From assembly GCA_050309705.1 (NCBI GenBank), contig JBNRMR010000091.1, positions 1-46,966 of the forward strand: a DNA stretch of 46,966 bases, in the 5' to 3' direction. How positions within the stretch are numbered: position 1 is the first letter of the stretch; every line of letters begins with the position of its first letter. The notes under the pieces were generated by a model. That model was given only the letters and a program-made list of their open reading frames with translations. It made no database searches and had not been told where the DNA came from. Origin of the DNA: JBNRMR01 sp050309705. Lineage in GTDB: Bacteria > Bacillota > Clostridia > Christensenellales > UBA1750. Shown here in pieces: positions 24,542 through 33,662 of the stretch. The position numbers and the translations under genes were made by a program.

Positions 24542-24964
24542 TTATTTAAGATATAGCACCACCAGTTCAAGCTCCTCGTTGAAGGAAAGCGTGAACTGGG
24601 ACGTGCCGTTTTCATGGCTGCTTACTATTACAGCCACGGCATATTCCTCGCCCGATGCCGTGTCCTTTTGCCCGACTACCACCACCGATTTATATTCGCT
24701 GTGAGCCCCGAGTTTTTCAAGCACCGGCGACCAGCCTTCCCGCAGGCTTTCCACAGTCAGGGCGTCCGCCACAGAAGGGCTCAGTCGGTCGATTATGGCT
24801 GCGTAATCGCCAGCTTCAGCCAGCATGACGACCTCCTTTGCAGCGCTTTCCACCTCAGTTTTATCATAGGCGGAGGAAAGCTGCATCGAAAGCCCACAGC
24901 CTGCCAGCAGTCCCAGCAAAAAAAGCAGAGAAACAGACAACATAAAAACTCTAAAGCGTTTCAT
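24542..24964 (-). CDS. Small lipoprotein with DUF3887-like domain
   Basis: This 140-residue protein has a signal peptide and lipobox LLAGC (Cys at about residue 23). The mature region resembles the DUF3887 fold, an NTF2-like cystatin-type sandwich of unknown function: KEVVMLAEAGDYAAIIDRLS, then SVADALTVESLREGWSPVLEKLG and three beta strands ending VVLYLK. It probably sits outside the membrane. It begins 10 bp after era ends and is followed 19 bp later by the AroQ-like gene, so it is likely part of the same transcript. Confidence 0.8.
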   Translation of the reverse strand: MKRFRVFMLSVSLLFLLGLLAGCGLSMQLSSAYDKTEVESAAKEVVMLAEAGDYAAIIDRLSPSVADALTVESLREGWSPVLEKLGAHSEYKSVVVVGQKDTASGEEYAVAVIVSSHENGTSQFTLSFNEELELVVLYLK

Positions 24965-24974
24965 TTTACACTCC

Positions 24975-25868
24975 TTAGTCGCCTATGTAGCCAAGATTTT
25001 TAAGTTCGCTTGAGCGGTTTCGCCAGTCCGGCACCACCTTAACCCAAAGCTGCAGGTTGATCTGCCCGTCCAAAAGCCGCTCGATCTCATACCTGGCTGC
25101 GGAGCCAATCTTGCCGATCATACCACCGCGCTTGCCTATGATGATGCTCTTATGGCTGTTTTTTTCGCAGTAAATAGTCGCCTGGATGTGGGTCACGCCG
25201 GAGGGCGCTTTTTTTATCTCCATAATTTCAATGCCGATTCCGTGGGGAATCTCCTCGTCCAGATGCATCAGCGCTTTTTCGCGGATGATCTCCGCCACAA
25301 GGAATCTTTCAGGCATGTCGGTGATGTAATTTTCCGGGAAGTACTGAGGGCCCTGGGGCAGATGATTTTTAATAAGACCCTTGACCCTTTCAACACCGTC
25401 GCCGCTAAGGGCGCTTATGGGCACCAGCTCCTGCACCTCATACTTTGAAAAGCGCTCAATCGCCAGGGCCAGCTCCTCCTTTGAAACCTTGTCGATCTTG
25501 TTTAAAATGAGCAGCTTCTTCACGCGGCGCGCCGAGTATTTGTCCAGTATCTCCACATCCGCCGCCCTGATATCGCTGACATCGACGACAAAAATCAGAA
25601 TTTCCGTGTCCACCAGCGCATTTTCAACGGCCTTCATCATGTTTGTGCCAAGGGCAGTTCGAGGCTTATGTATGCCAGGCGTATCCATAAAAACGGCCTG
25701 AAAGCCCTCTTCTGTCATCACGCCCATTATCCTGTTACGGGTGGTCTGAGCCTTTTGCGAAACGATGGCCACCTTCTCGCCGATCAAGGCGTTCATAAGA
25801 GTGCTTTTGCCCACATTAGGCCTGCCCAAAATGGCTACAAAGCCAGATTTATATCCTTTGTCCTGCAT
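24975..25868 (-). CDS. era: GTPase Era
   Basis: This 297-residue GTPase binds the 3' end of 16S rRNA and acts in 30S subunit assembly. The N-terminal G domain has G1 GRPNVGKST, G3 DTPGIHKP and G4 NKIDKV. The C-terminal KH domain contains IIIGKRGGMIGKIGSAARYEIE and ends in the typical LWVKVVPDWRN. Length is normal. The gene overlaps the end of ybeY by 20 bp. In Bacillus, dgkA and cdd often lie between ybeY and era; here they are absent. Confidence 0.97.
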   Translation of the reverse strand: MQDKGYKSGFVAILGRPNVGKSTLMNALIGEKVAIVSQKAQTTRNRIMGVMTEEGFQAVFMDTPGIHKPRTALGTNMMKAVENALVDTEILIFVVDVSDIRAADVEILDKYSARRVKKLLILNKIDKVSKEELALAIERFSKYEVQELVPISALSGDGVERVKGLIKNHLPQGPQYFPENYITDMPERFLVAEIIREKALMHLDEEIPHGIGIEIMEIKKAPSGVTHIQATIYCEKNSHKSIIIGKRGGMIGKIGSAARYEIERLLDGQINLQLWVKVVPDWRNRSSELKNLGYIGD

Positions 25869-26409
25869 TTATTTCTTTCCTGCTCTCTTTTTCTCGTTCA
25901 AGCCCGGCCAGCGCCATGGCTCTTTCCTCCAAAGCCCGCATCAGGGCCTTTTCATATTCACTCATATGGTCATAGCCCAAAAGATGGGCCGTGGAATGGG
26001 CGCAAAGATAGCCCACCTCCCGCAAAAAGCCGTGGCCATATTCCACAGCCTGCTCCGCTGCTCTTTTAACGCAGATGACGATATCGCCCAAAAAAACCGC
26101 GCCTGTTTCCACGTCGATCTGGCTTTTTTTCGGCTTAAAGGTTCCTTTATCACCAGGCTTTAGCTTTACCGCCGGAAATGAAAGCACATCGGTTATGGCG
26201 TCCACGCCTCGGGTGCGTCTGTTGATTTCGCGCATCTGTTCCTCATCGGTAAATCGCACGCAGATCAACGCATCACAGGACAACCCGTCACAGGAAAGCA
26301 GAGCCTTCGCGCACTTTGCGCAGATCATTTCCGTCTGTTTCTCATCTGCGCCTTCGCTCAGCCAGTTTCGGCCACCGTCCCAGATAAACTCAACGGCAAG
26401 GCTCATCAT
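25849..26409 (-). CDS. ybeY: Endoribonuclease YbeY (rRNA maturation)
   Basis: This 186-residue metal-dependent single-strand RNase takes part in 16S rRNA 3' processing and ribosome quality control. The zinc site HSTAHLLGYDH is intact near the C-terminus, and the conserved INRRTRGVDAITDVLSFP and LGDIVIC motifs precede it. The protein is somewhat longer than typical (about 150-165) because of an N-terminal cysteine-containing segment. The ATG overlaps the pgpH stop (ATGA) and the end overlaps era, indicating translational coupling. Confidence 0.95.
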   Translation of the reverse strand: MMSLAVEFIWDGGRNWLSEGADEKQTEMICAKCAKALLSCDGLSCDALICVRFTDEEQMREINRRTRGVDAITDVLSFPAVKLKPGDKGTFKPKKSQIDVETGAVFLGDIVICVKRAAEQAVEYGHGFLREVGYLCAHSTAHLLGYDHMSEYEKALMRALEERAMALAGLEREKESRKEINAGQRI

Positions 26410-28619
26410 TTTCCGCCCTCATCCAGCTCTTGTTTCGCCTCGATTTCATGCACTGCCAACGGCGGAGCGGGGATTGCGCCATCCCTTTTTTCCAGCTCCG
26501 GGTAGGCTATTCTGTCATGATAAAACCCGCCCAACACAAACAGGAAGGACTGGGTCACCGTTTCAAGCTCTTTTAAGGTGATGGGCGCCTCGTCCAACTG
26601 GCCGTCCTGCAAGCGAGTTTTCACCAGCTTGCGCACCATGGCTTCGATATCCTCCGGGTTGCGCTTCTTCATCGAGCGGGTTGCAGCCTCCACCGAGTCC
26701 GCCAGGAAAACTATGGCCGCTTCCTTTGAGCTTGGCTTCGGCCCGTCATAGGAAAAGTCGGACTTGTCCACAGCGTCGGCAGCGAAGCCGGCTTCCTCGG
26801 CCTTTTTAACTGCCGTCACATAGAAGTATGCTGCGGCTGACCGCCCATGGTGCTGGCGGATAATATTTTCAATGCTCTTGGGAAGCTTATATTTCTGGGC
26901 AAGGGCAACGCCGTCGCGTGTGTGATCGGTGATAACAGCCGCCGAAACGTAGGGGTCCATCGTGTCATGGGGATTTTCACCGCTTATCTGATTTTCCTTA
27001 AACATCTGCGGTCTTTTCAGTTTGCCGATGTCGTGAAAATATGCGCCCACCCTGGCCAGCAGATCATCAGCGCCGATGCTCCTTGCCGCCGCCTCTGCAA
27101 GATTGGCCACAATGAGGCTATGGTGGTATGTGCCGGGGGCCTCAGTTTGAAGGCGTCTTAAAAGAGCATTGTTCGGGTTGGAGATTTCCATCAACTTTTG
27201 GGGAGTTACCACCGCGAATATGTTCTCCAAAAGGGGCGCAAGGCCCATGGCGAACAGCGCCGATATGATGGCCGAGCCCGCAAAATAGGCCGCTGATATC
27301 AGCGTTTCTTCCATGCGCGAAGTGGTCATGATGCCGATTCCCGTCATTATCGCGAAGTTCATCAGCGCCACCACCAGGCCGGAATAGACCATCGAAAGGC
27401 GCTGGGTTGTCCTTCTGACCAGCATGGCTGAAAGTGTGCCGCTTATGACGCTGACCAACAGTATGTTGAACATTCCGGTGGCAAAAATGCCTTCATCGCC
27501 GGTGGCCAAAAGCCCCACCAACACCGCCAGCGATGTGTTGCACACTATGGCAAAGCGCTGGTTTAACAGCAACGCAAAGAGGAACACTCCCAGTTGAAGG
27601 GGTATCAGGTATACGTTTATCCTTCTGAAAATGACGCCCACGCCCAATATGACCAGCAGCACGCAGACTATCATCAAAATAAGCTTCGGCTGTTTTATTA
27701 TGTCCTTTTCCAAAAGCAGCATATATATCAGAAGCTGCACAAACACCAATGTGACCACAATGGCAAGGCCAAGATACAGCGACAGGTCCACGCTGTCGTC
27801 CTCCAAGAGGCCCAGCTTGGCGATAACTTCATATTGCGCCTGGGTCACGATTTCGTTGGCCACCACCACGTTCTGGCCCTTTTTGTACATCACCGGCTCC
27901 ACGGCGGCCTCGGCCTTGTCGCGGGCGGCGCTGGTTCCTTCTTCGTCGAAGAACATGTTTGGCCTAAGGTTTTCCACCACCACAGCGTTCGCAAGAGGGA
28001 TAAGACTCGTTTCAACGGTGAAATAGGGGCTTTGCAGGTCGCGAACGATCCGCGAGGCCACCTCGCTCACTTCGCTTTCGTTGACTCCGGACTCCAGCGC
28101 GCTGCTTATCAGCTGGGCAAAAACCTTCGCAAAGGAGCTATAGCTGCCCTCGCTGACCAGCAAAACGTTCTGCGCCTGGGTTCTTGTCAGGCTCATGGGC
28201 AAAAGCGCGTTGGTAAACTCATCCACCATTGATATGGGGGGCATGTATATCGTCATGTCGGCGGTCTTGTTTTCACTTGCCGCCTTTTGATATTTGGCGC
28301 GGTATTCCGCCACTATCTGCAACGCGGCTTCAACATCATCCGCCACTTCTTGCGCCACGGCGTCGTCCCGCTTGAACATGCTGTCAACAGAAGCCCGCGC
28401 ACGCTCGATGTTTGCACGAGTCGTGACCTCGTCCTCCACAGCCTTGGTGGCGGTAATTGTGGACTGGGCGATCTCCCCAACCACCAGATTGTAACGTTTT
28501 GGCGTAACCACGTTTGACAAAACCAGATATATCAGCATGAAGCCAAGAACGCCAATAATAAGGCTGATCGCGGCTGGTTTTAGCTTAAAATAGCTTTTTG
28601 CGGCTATTTTATTCCTCAT
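26406..28619 (-). CDS. pgpH: Cyclic di-AMP phosphodiesterase PgpH (7TM-HD)
   Basis: This 737-residue membrane protein hydrolyses the second messenger c-di-AMP. It has one N-terminal helix, a large extracellular 7TMR-HDED domain (about residues 45-280), about seven membrane helices (about 280-480) and a cytoplasmic HD phosphohydrolase domain with YHHSLIVANLAEAAA, AYFHDIGKLKRP and IIRQHHGR. C-di-AMP controls potassium uptake, osmolyte balance and cell wall state. Its position between phoH and ybeY is the conserved Firmicute order (yqfF in Bacillus). Confidence 0.95.
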   Translation of the reverse strand: MRNKIAAKSYFKLKPAAISLIIGVLGFMLIYLVLSNVVTPKRYNLVVGEIAQSTITATKAVEDEVTTRANIERARASVDSMFKRDDAVAQEVADDVEAALQIVAEYRAKYQKAASENKTADMTIYMPPISMVDEFTNALLPMSLTRTQAQNVLLVSEGSYSSFAKVFAQLISSALESGVNESEVSEVASRIVRDLQSPYFTVETSLIPLANAVVVENLRPNMFFDEEGTSAARDKAEAAVEPVMYKKGQNVVVANEIVTQAQYEVIAKLGLLEDDSVDLSLYLGLAIVVTLVFVQLLIYMLLLEKDIIKQPKLILMIVCVLLVILGVGVIFRRINVYLIPLQLGVFLFALLLNQRFAIVCNTSLAVLVGLLATGDEGIFATGMFNILLVSVISGTLSAMLVRRTTQRLSMVYSGLVVALMNFAIMTGIGIMTTSRMEETLISAAYFAGSAIISALFAMGLAPLLENIFAVVTPQKLMEISNPNNALLRRLQTEAPGTYHHSLIVANLAEAAARSIGADDLLARVGAYFHDIGKLKRPQMFKENQISGENPHDTMDPYVSAAVITDHTRDGVALAQKYKLPKSIENIIRQHHGRSAAAYFYVTAVKKAEEAGFAADAVDKSDFSYDGPKPSSKEAAIVFLADSVEAATRSMKKRNPEDIEAMVRKLVKTRLQDGQLDEAPITLKELETVTQSFLFVLGGFYHDRIAYPELEKRDGAIPAPPLAVHEIEAKQELDEGGK

Positions 28620-28679
28620 GGCCCCTCCTTCGCACTGTGTGTTTAATAAGTTAGTGTTTTTGCTGTACCTTAAAAACCC

Positions 28680-29660
28680 CTATTGCTTTCCTGGACGCCT
28701 TTTCTCATATTTATCATATGCCTTGACAATGGCCTGTACAAGTTCATGGCGCACCACGTCCCTATGTGTCAGGGTTATCTGCGCGATGTTGTCCACATCC
28801 CGCAGCACGTCCATCGCCTCCACAAGGCCGCTTTTCTTGCCGACAGGCAGGTCAACCTGGGTGATGTCGCCCGTGACGACCACCTTTGAGCCGTAGCCAA
28901 AGCGGGTTAAGAACATCTTCATCTGCTCCGAGGTGGTGTTTTGCGCCTCGTCCAGTATTATGAATGAATCCTGCAGGGTGCGCCCACGCATATAGGCCAG
29001 AGGCGCCACCTCCACGGTTCCCTTTTCAACCATGCGGGAATATCCCTCCGGGCCCATCAGATCGTACATGGCGTCATAAAGGGGGCGCAGGTAGGGATCA
29101 ACTTTGGACTGGAGATCGCCCGGAAGAAAGCCCAGCTTTTCGCCTGCCTCCACTGCGGGGCGAGTCAAAATGATGCGCTCCACTTCTTTATTTTTATAAG
29201 CCACCACCGCCATAGCCATGGCCAGATATGTTTTGCCGGTTCCGGCCGGACCAATTGAAAATGTGACCGTATTCTTTTTTATGGCCTCCACATAGTGCTT
29301 CTGGCCCAGCGTCTTAGATTTTATCTGCTTGCCCCTGTGGGTTATGGCGATTACATCCTGCATGATGCTGTCGATCATATCGGCATTGCCTTCCTTGGCA
29401 AGCTCTATCGCGTAGCGTATGCGGGTATTCTCGATCTTTTCCCGCCGCTCTATCATGTAGAGAAGCTTCTTTATCACCGTGGTCGCAAGCTCCGCCCCGG
29501 CTTCATCGCCCGAGACGACTATCACCGTGTCCCTTTGGTTGATCTGTGCGCCAGTTTCCTTGCGTATGATCTCGATGTTCTGGTCGTAGGGCCCAAATAG
29601 AGTTGAAATATGATCCATGGACTCGACCTGAATTTTATGCTGCACTATGCCTTCTGACAC
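28680..29660 (-). CDS. phoH: PhoH-family ATPase
   Basis: This 326-residue cytoplasmic protein has an N-terminal KH/R3H-like RNA-binding region and a C-terminal RecA-like ATPase domain. That domain has Walker A GPAGTGKTY and Walker B FIILDEAQN, followed by VVVTGDITQVDLP. PhoH proteins are thought to act with YbeY in RNA metabolism. I set the start at GTG 29660, where AAGGAGAG lies 6 nt upstream; the 19-codon longer frame starting at ATG 29717 has no site and would begin with a basic, atypical stretch. It is in a block with yqfD upstream and pgpH downstream. Confidence 0.95.
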   Translation of the reverse strand: MSEGIVQHKIQVESMDHISTLFGPYDQNIEIIRKETGAQINQRDTVIVVSGDEAGAELATTVIKKLLYMIERREKIENTRIRYAIELAKEGNADMIDSIMQDVIAITHRGKQIKSKTLGQKHYVEAIKKNTVTFSIGPAGTGKTYLAMAMAVVAYKNKEVERIILTRPAVEAGEKLGFLPGDLQSKVDPYLRPLYDAMYDLMGPEGYSRMVEKGTVEVAPLAYMRGRTLQDSFIILDEAQNTTSEQMKMFLTRFGYGSKVVVTGDITQVDLPVGKKSGLVEAMDVLRDVDNIAQITLTHRDVVRHELVQAIVKAYDKYEKRRPGKQ

Positions 29661-29729
29661 CTTTTCTCTCCTTCGCAAAAGCAAGTTTATTATTTTTAGA
29701 TTTCGCAATGGCTGCAAGACCTGCGCACA

Positions 29730-30869
29730 CTAATCATAGAAAAGCGTGACGGCAATGTCCCTGACAGTCCTCACACGAACCCTGGCTGAAACAGCCGCTT
29801 CCTCGGCGATGACGCCATAGCTTATATCAGTTTCCTTCGGCACAAGCCCCAGGGGAAGCTTTTTCAGCAATTCCTCGTATGCATTTTCCAGGGCCTGCTC
29901 CCTTGCAAGCTCATGGGAAATGGGTGCAAATTCGCTAACCGTTTCGCTGTGGGTTTCCTTCACCAGGCTTATGCCCAGGAACAGGCCGTCCAAAAGCCCT
30001 GTCGTTTTCGTTTCGATCCGACTTTGCCCGTACTGCTCTCCTTCGGATATTATAACATACATCCAGGGGGTTTTGAAATGCCTAAAGACCGTTTCGCGCC
30101 CTGTTTCCACCTGAAATTCGTTAAAAAGTGGCGCTTTTCCGCTGCCATAATACCAGATGCTGCCGGTGACCTCGCCAAGGGCGCACACCTGAAGGCCGTT
30201 TTCATAGCCCGAAATTAGCACCTGGCCCTTCCTGACCGTGTCCCCCGCCTTCACTAAAGGCGTTCCCGCAAACACGCTTATGCTCTCCACCAGCGCGTCG
30301 TGCCCGGCGACGATGTCTCCCCTGCGAAGGGGATCGTAGACTATGGGCGCCTCCTTGGCCTCTGCCACGGTCACGGTCATTTTGACGCCCTTTGTCTTAA
30401 GCGAAATAAACGAAAGCTCCGACCGATCCATCAAAATTTGCTCTTCGATGGCCCTAAGCTCCGTGGTTTTTTTTGCCATTCCGCTTTCCACGCCATATTC
30501 CTTAAGCATTTCAAGTATCTGATAATCAAGGAGACGGGCATTCCCCTCCACGCTTATTATCCATGTGTATTGGGAGAAGGCCCATATGAAAAACAACGCC
30601 GCAAAAAAGCCCGCTGCCAGCATCAGCCGCTTTCTCGCCGCTGCCATGGCGAACTTTGGTCCCTTTCTGTCGTAAATTCTCACCTTGCAGCCGCTGAGCC
30701 GAGCCGCGCTTCTCATCAGCTTTAAGTGCTTCACATAGACAGTGGCGGTCACCGCGTTCTTGCTGCGGCGCACGTCAAAAAACATGGCGCCGTTTTGGCC
30801 GGCGATGTTCAAAAACCGTTCGCTCATAAGCCCGGTTATGTCTATTTTCACCGTATTTTCAGCCTTCAT
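29730..30869 (-). CDS. yqfD: Sporulation protein YqfD
   Basis: This 379-residue protein has one membrane helix (LMLAAGFFAALFFIWAFSQYTW, about residues 81-103) and a large extracytoplasmic part with an N-terminal RIYDRKGP region on the inner side. It contains VEGNARLL, RSELSFISLKTKG and EAKEAPIVYDP, the typical family features. In Bacillus it is made under sigma-E in the mother cell and is required for proper spore formation. Its presence together with yqfC suggests a spore-forming lineage. Confidence 0.92.
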   Translation of the reverse strand: MKAENTVKIDITGLMSERFLNIAGQNGAMFFDVRRSKNAVTATVYVKHLKLMRSAARLSGCKVRIYDRKGPKFAMAAARKRLMLAAGFFAALFFIWAFSQYTWIISVEGNARLLDYQILEMLKEYGVESGMAKKTTELRAIEEQILMDRSELSFISLKTKGVKMTVTVAEAKEAPIVYDPLRRGDIVAGHDALVESISVFAGTPLVKAGDTVRKGQVLISGYENGLQVCALGEVTGSIWYYGSGKAPLFNEFQVETGRETVFRHFKTPWMYVIISEGEQYGQSRIETKTTGLLDGLFLGISLVKETHSETVSEFAPISHELAREQALENAYEELLKKLPLGLVPKETDISYGVIAEEAAVSARVRVRTVRDIAVTLFYD

Positions 30870-30902
30870 ACCTCACCTTTGCGTAAATTTTCCATTTTCT
30901 GT

Positions 30903-31196
30903 TCATCCATTCCCTTTGATTTCGCTGCGCTTAAACTCCATTGTCTCAATCTCGCCGCTTATCACCAGCTTGCCCATGCCGATACCGTCCAAAAGGAAGT
31001 TCTTTCCCGTCATCGTTACCACGCCGCTTTTTGTGCGAAATTTCAGCAGACTCTGGGTGAAAATCGAAAGCCCTCTGTGGTTTTCCACGACAAGCCTGTC
31101 AAACCCTTCCATGCGCATGCAAGGAAGGTCTAAAAGCAGGTCTTCCGGAAGGCCGGTCTTCTGCGATATATCTGAAAGAAATCCCTTTTTCGCCAT
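30903..31196 (-). CDS. yqfC: Sporulation protein YqfC (YabP/YqfC family)
   Basis: This 97-residue protein belongs to the YabP/YqfC family. The characteristic NHRGLSIFTQSLLKFRTKSGVVTMTG and LLDGIGMGKLVISGEI segments are present. Homologues are sigma-E dependent sporulation proteins, always linked to yqfD, as here (33 bp gap). The start at 31196 (MAKKGFLSD) follows AGGAGG; the 31286 frame reaches further without support. It is divergent from purC. Confidence 0.9.
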   Translation of the reverse strand: MAKKGFLSDISQKTGLPEDLLLDLPCMRMEGFDRLVVENHRGLSIFTQSLLKFRTKSGVVTMTGKNFLLDGIGMGKLVISGEIETMEFKRSEIKGNG

Positions 31197-31309
31197 TTGA
31201 TTCCTCCTGAGGTGCATAAAAACAGGGCTACGGCAGCCGGTGCATTTAATCATATGCCTAAATTCACCATAAATAACGGCGCACACTTTATTTTGCCCGC
31301 TCGATTTGG

Positions 31310-31315
31310 TATAAT
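31310..31315 (+). promoter_or_regulatory. Extended -10 promoter of purC
   Basis: TTGGTATAAT (TGn plus perfect -10 at 31310-31315) lies 28 bp before the start. The -35 region (TTTATT at 31287) is poor. Confidence 0.6.
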
Positions 31316-31342
31316 ATCTCCATCAACGCACGGAGGGGTTCT

Positions 31343-32209
31343 ATGTCTTTTCAAAAAATAGAAAAAATAGCAAGCGGTAAGGTTCGGGAGATATATGCAT
31401 TGGACGAGGACAGGCTCATAATCGTCACCACAGACCGCATTTCCGCCTTTGATGTCGTTCTGCCCACTCTCATCCCTGACAAGGGCCGGGTCTTAAACAG
31501 ACTTTCCCTTTTCTGGTTTGATCTGACAAAGAAGATAGTCAAAAACCACATCATAAGCGACCAGCTCTGCGAATTTCCCAGACAGTTTCAAAGCGAGGAA
31601 TACGACGGGCGCGTTTTACTGGTAAAAAGGCTGAAAATCATTCCCTTTGAGTGCATAGTTCGCGGCTATATCGCCGGCTCCGGCTGGGAAAGCTACCAGA
31701 AGGACGGCACTGTCTGCGGCATACATCTGCCAGGGGGTCTTCAGGAATCCCAGAAGCTTCCGACGCCCATATTTACCCCTTCCACCAAGGCCGCTGAGGG
31801 GCATGATATAAATGTTTCGTTTGAATACATGGAAAATGAAATTGGCAAAGAGCTGGCCGGAAATATCCGCGATGTCAGCCTGGCTGTTTACGAAAGCTGC
31901 GCTGAATACGCGCGGGAAAGGGGCATCATCATCGCCGATACGAAGTTCGAGTTTGGCCTTGATGAAAAGGGTAGGCTTGTTTTGGCCGACGAAGTCCTGA
32001 CGCCCGATTCCAGCCGATTCTGGCCGTCGGAAGGCTACGCCCCCGGCAAGAGCCAGCCCAGCTACGACAAGCAGTTCGTCCGCGATTGGCTGAAAAGCAA
32101 CGGCGCGGCAGGGCTCTCCCCCGCCCCAAAGCTCCCCCAGGATGTGGTCCGCGCCACTCGCGAAAAGTACATCTCCGCCTACGAGGTAATCACCGGCAAT
32201 AGCTGGTAG
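31343..32209 (+). CDS. purC: Phosphoribosylaminoimidazole-succinocarboxamide synthase (SAICAR synthetase)
   Basis: This 288-residue enzyme joins CAIR and aspartate with ATP to give SAICAR in de novo purine synthesis. Signatures are SGKVREIYALDEDRLIIVTTDRISAFDVVLP at the N-terminus, FECIVRGYIAGSGW, the STKAAEGHDINVS motif, ADTKFEFGLD and LADEVLTPDSSRFWP. The length fits the longer, yeast-like PurC subtype. It stands alone here without the other purine genes. No classical terminator follows; a repeat-like hairpin region is present downstream. Confidence 0.97.
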   Translation: MSFQKIEKIASGKVREIYALDEDRLIIVTTDRISAFDVVLPTLIPDKGRVLNRLSLFWFDLTKKIVKNHIISDQLCEFPRQFQSEEYDGRVLLVKRLKIIPFECIVRGYIAGSGWESYQKDGTVCGIHLPGGLQESQKLPTPIFTPSTKAAEGHDINVSFEYMENEIGKELAGNIRDVSLAVYESCAEYARERGIIIADTKFEFGLDEKGRLVLADEVLTPDSSRFWPSEGYAPGKSQPSYDKQFVRDWLKSNGAAGLSPAPKLPQDVVRATREKYISAYEVITGNSW

Positions 32210-32239
32210 ATTTTTGATTCGGGGGAACGACGCAGGACG

Positions 32240-32355
32240 CTGCCCTTCACCCGCAAGGGGATTTTTTCTTACGCTCTTGATCCGCAATATAATATAATGG
32301 GATTCTAAAGGGTCTACCCTTTAGCGGGTGCTCGAGGGCAGAGCCCTCGAACGTT
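32240..32355. repeat. Diverged solo copy of the hairpin-rich repeat family
   Basis: The order of elements matches the tandem repeat at 17.9-18.3 kb. CCCGCAAGGGGATT comes first, then a central inverted repeat (here CTAAAGGGTCTACCCTTTAG), then GCGGG, and then CTCGAGGGCAGAGCCCTCGA, which closely matches the last element of the unit. It fills most of the purC to carboxypeptidase gap. Confidence 0.7.
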
Positions 32356-32420
32356 CTATCCCTCCGTGATCTAAGCTCATATATCGCCAGTAGGCGCATA
32401 TAATTCACGGGGGTGATATA

Positions 32421-33593
32421 ATGAGCAGCATTAAAAAACGTTCCGCCCGGATTATTATATTTCTGGTGTGCGCAACCGTTGCCATGCTTCCGTCTTTGGC
32501 GCTGGCAAGCGTCTCCGCATCCGATCTGCCAGTCGATGTTAAAAACAACATCGTTCTTATCATGGAGCCGGAAAGCGGCAGTATTATCTTTGCTCAAAAC
32601 GAAAACAAGCAGGTGCCTGTCGCCAGCATCACGAAGATAATGACGCTTTTGCTCATATTTGAATCCATTGAAAGCGGCGCCATCTCTGCCCAGGATAATG
32701 TCACCATCAGCAAGACCGCCGCCGCTACGGAAGGCTCCCAGGCTTTTTTGGATGCCGGCGCTCAATATTCTGTTTCAGAGCTTATCAAAACCATAATCAT
32801 CTCCAGCGCAAATGACTCCTCCGTTGCTATGGCGGAGCATATCGCCGGGAGCGAAAGCGCCTTTGTGGAGATAATGAACCGTCGCGCTATAGAGCTTTTA
32901 ATGGCGGACACGGTCTTCAAAAACTCCACCGGGCTGCCTGCCCAAGGCCAATACTCCACCGCCTCAGACGTTTCCATAATGGCCCGGGCTTTGATGGAAA
33001 GGGGCGAGTACGGCGAATGGTTCACCACATGGATGGATACGCTGACACATCCCTCCGGCCGCGTCACAGACCTTACAAATACCAACAGGCTCGTGCGCTT
33101 TTACAGCGGCGCCTACGGCCTTAAGACCGGCTATTCAAGCGAGGCGAGGCACTGCATCGCAGCCGCTGCAGAACGAGGCAACATGAGCCTGCTGACCATA
33201 CTTCTGGGCATTGAAAGCTCCAACGCTCGCTTCAACATGGCGCAAAAACTGCTGGATTTCGGCTTTGCCAGCTATGAGAAAACCGTCGTTGTGAGGGCGG
33301 GTGACGTGGTGGGCGAGGGCGTGCCGGTTAGAGGCTCCACCGTGCGCAGCATCGATCTTATCGCCCAAAGCGACATCAGCGTCTTGACCAAAAAGGGGGT
33401 TGAGAGCCATTTCACCGTCCACGAGGACATTCCCTCAGTCATAATTGCCCCTGCATCTTCAGATGAGCCCGTGGGGGGCATCACCGTCAGGCTGCCGGAC
33501 GGCACAAGCCTCTATTCCCCCGTTGTGATCTCCCGGGATGAGCTTCCCAGCAGCTTTTTCTCCCTGATAACGCGCATACTCAGCCTCTGGTAG
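32421..33593 (+). CDS. D-alanyl-D-alanine carboxypeptidase (PBP5/DacF type)
   Basis: This 390-residue secreted enzyme trims the terminal D-Ala from peptidoglycan stem peptides. A signal peptide ends near LALASVSA. All three active-site motifs of serine penicillin-binding proteins are present: SITK (Ser69, Lys72), SAN (129-131) and KTG (235-237). A C-terminal PBP5-type domain (about 275-370) and a final amphipathic or membrane segment (LPSSFFSLITRILSLW) anchor it to the membrane. It could be the sporulation-linked DacF, but I cannot separate DacA from DacF by sequence alone. GGGGGTG precedes the ATG. A terminator follows. Confidence 0.93.
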   Translation: MSSIKKRSARIIIFLVCATVAMLPSLALASVSASDLPVDVKNNIVLIMEPESGSIIFAQNENKQVPVASITKIMTLLLIFESIESGAISAQDNVTISKTAAATEGSQAFLDAGAQYSVSELIKTIIISSANDSSVAMAEHIAGSESAFVEIMNRRAIELLMADTVFKNSTGLPAQGQYSTASDVSIMARALMERGEYGEWFTTWMDTLTHPSGRVTDLTNTNRLVRFYSGAYGLKTGYSSEARHCIAAAAERGNMSLLTILLGIESSNARFNMAQKLLDFGFASYEKTVVVRAGDVVGEGVPVRGSTVRSIDLIAQSDISVLTKKGVESHFTVHEDIPSVIIAPASSDEPVGGITVRLPDGTSLYSPVVISRDELPSSFFSLITRILSLW

Positions 33594-33621
33594 ACTTTTT
33601 GCAAAAATTCAACAGCAAAGA

Positions 33622-33652
33622 CGGGAAGCCCCAAAGCTCCCCGCCTTTTTTT
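33622..33652 (+). terminator. Intrinsic terminator after the carboxypeptidase gene
   Basis: CGGGAAGC pairs with GCTCCCCG around CCCAAA, followed by seven T residues. It also lies at the end of the convergent aromatic operon. Confidence 0.85.
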
Positions 33653-33662
33653 ATTGACGCCT

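Noticed and set aside
27594..28232. 212-codon ORF antisense to pgpH
   Set aside because: Rich in His/Gln/Leu as typical of the complement of a membrane protein gene; no ribosome binding site or family.
32288..32298. Overlapping TATAAT hexamers upstream of the carboxypeptidase gene
   Set aside because: No matching -35 element is present and the stretch lies inside the diverged repeat copy, so I did not call a promoter.
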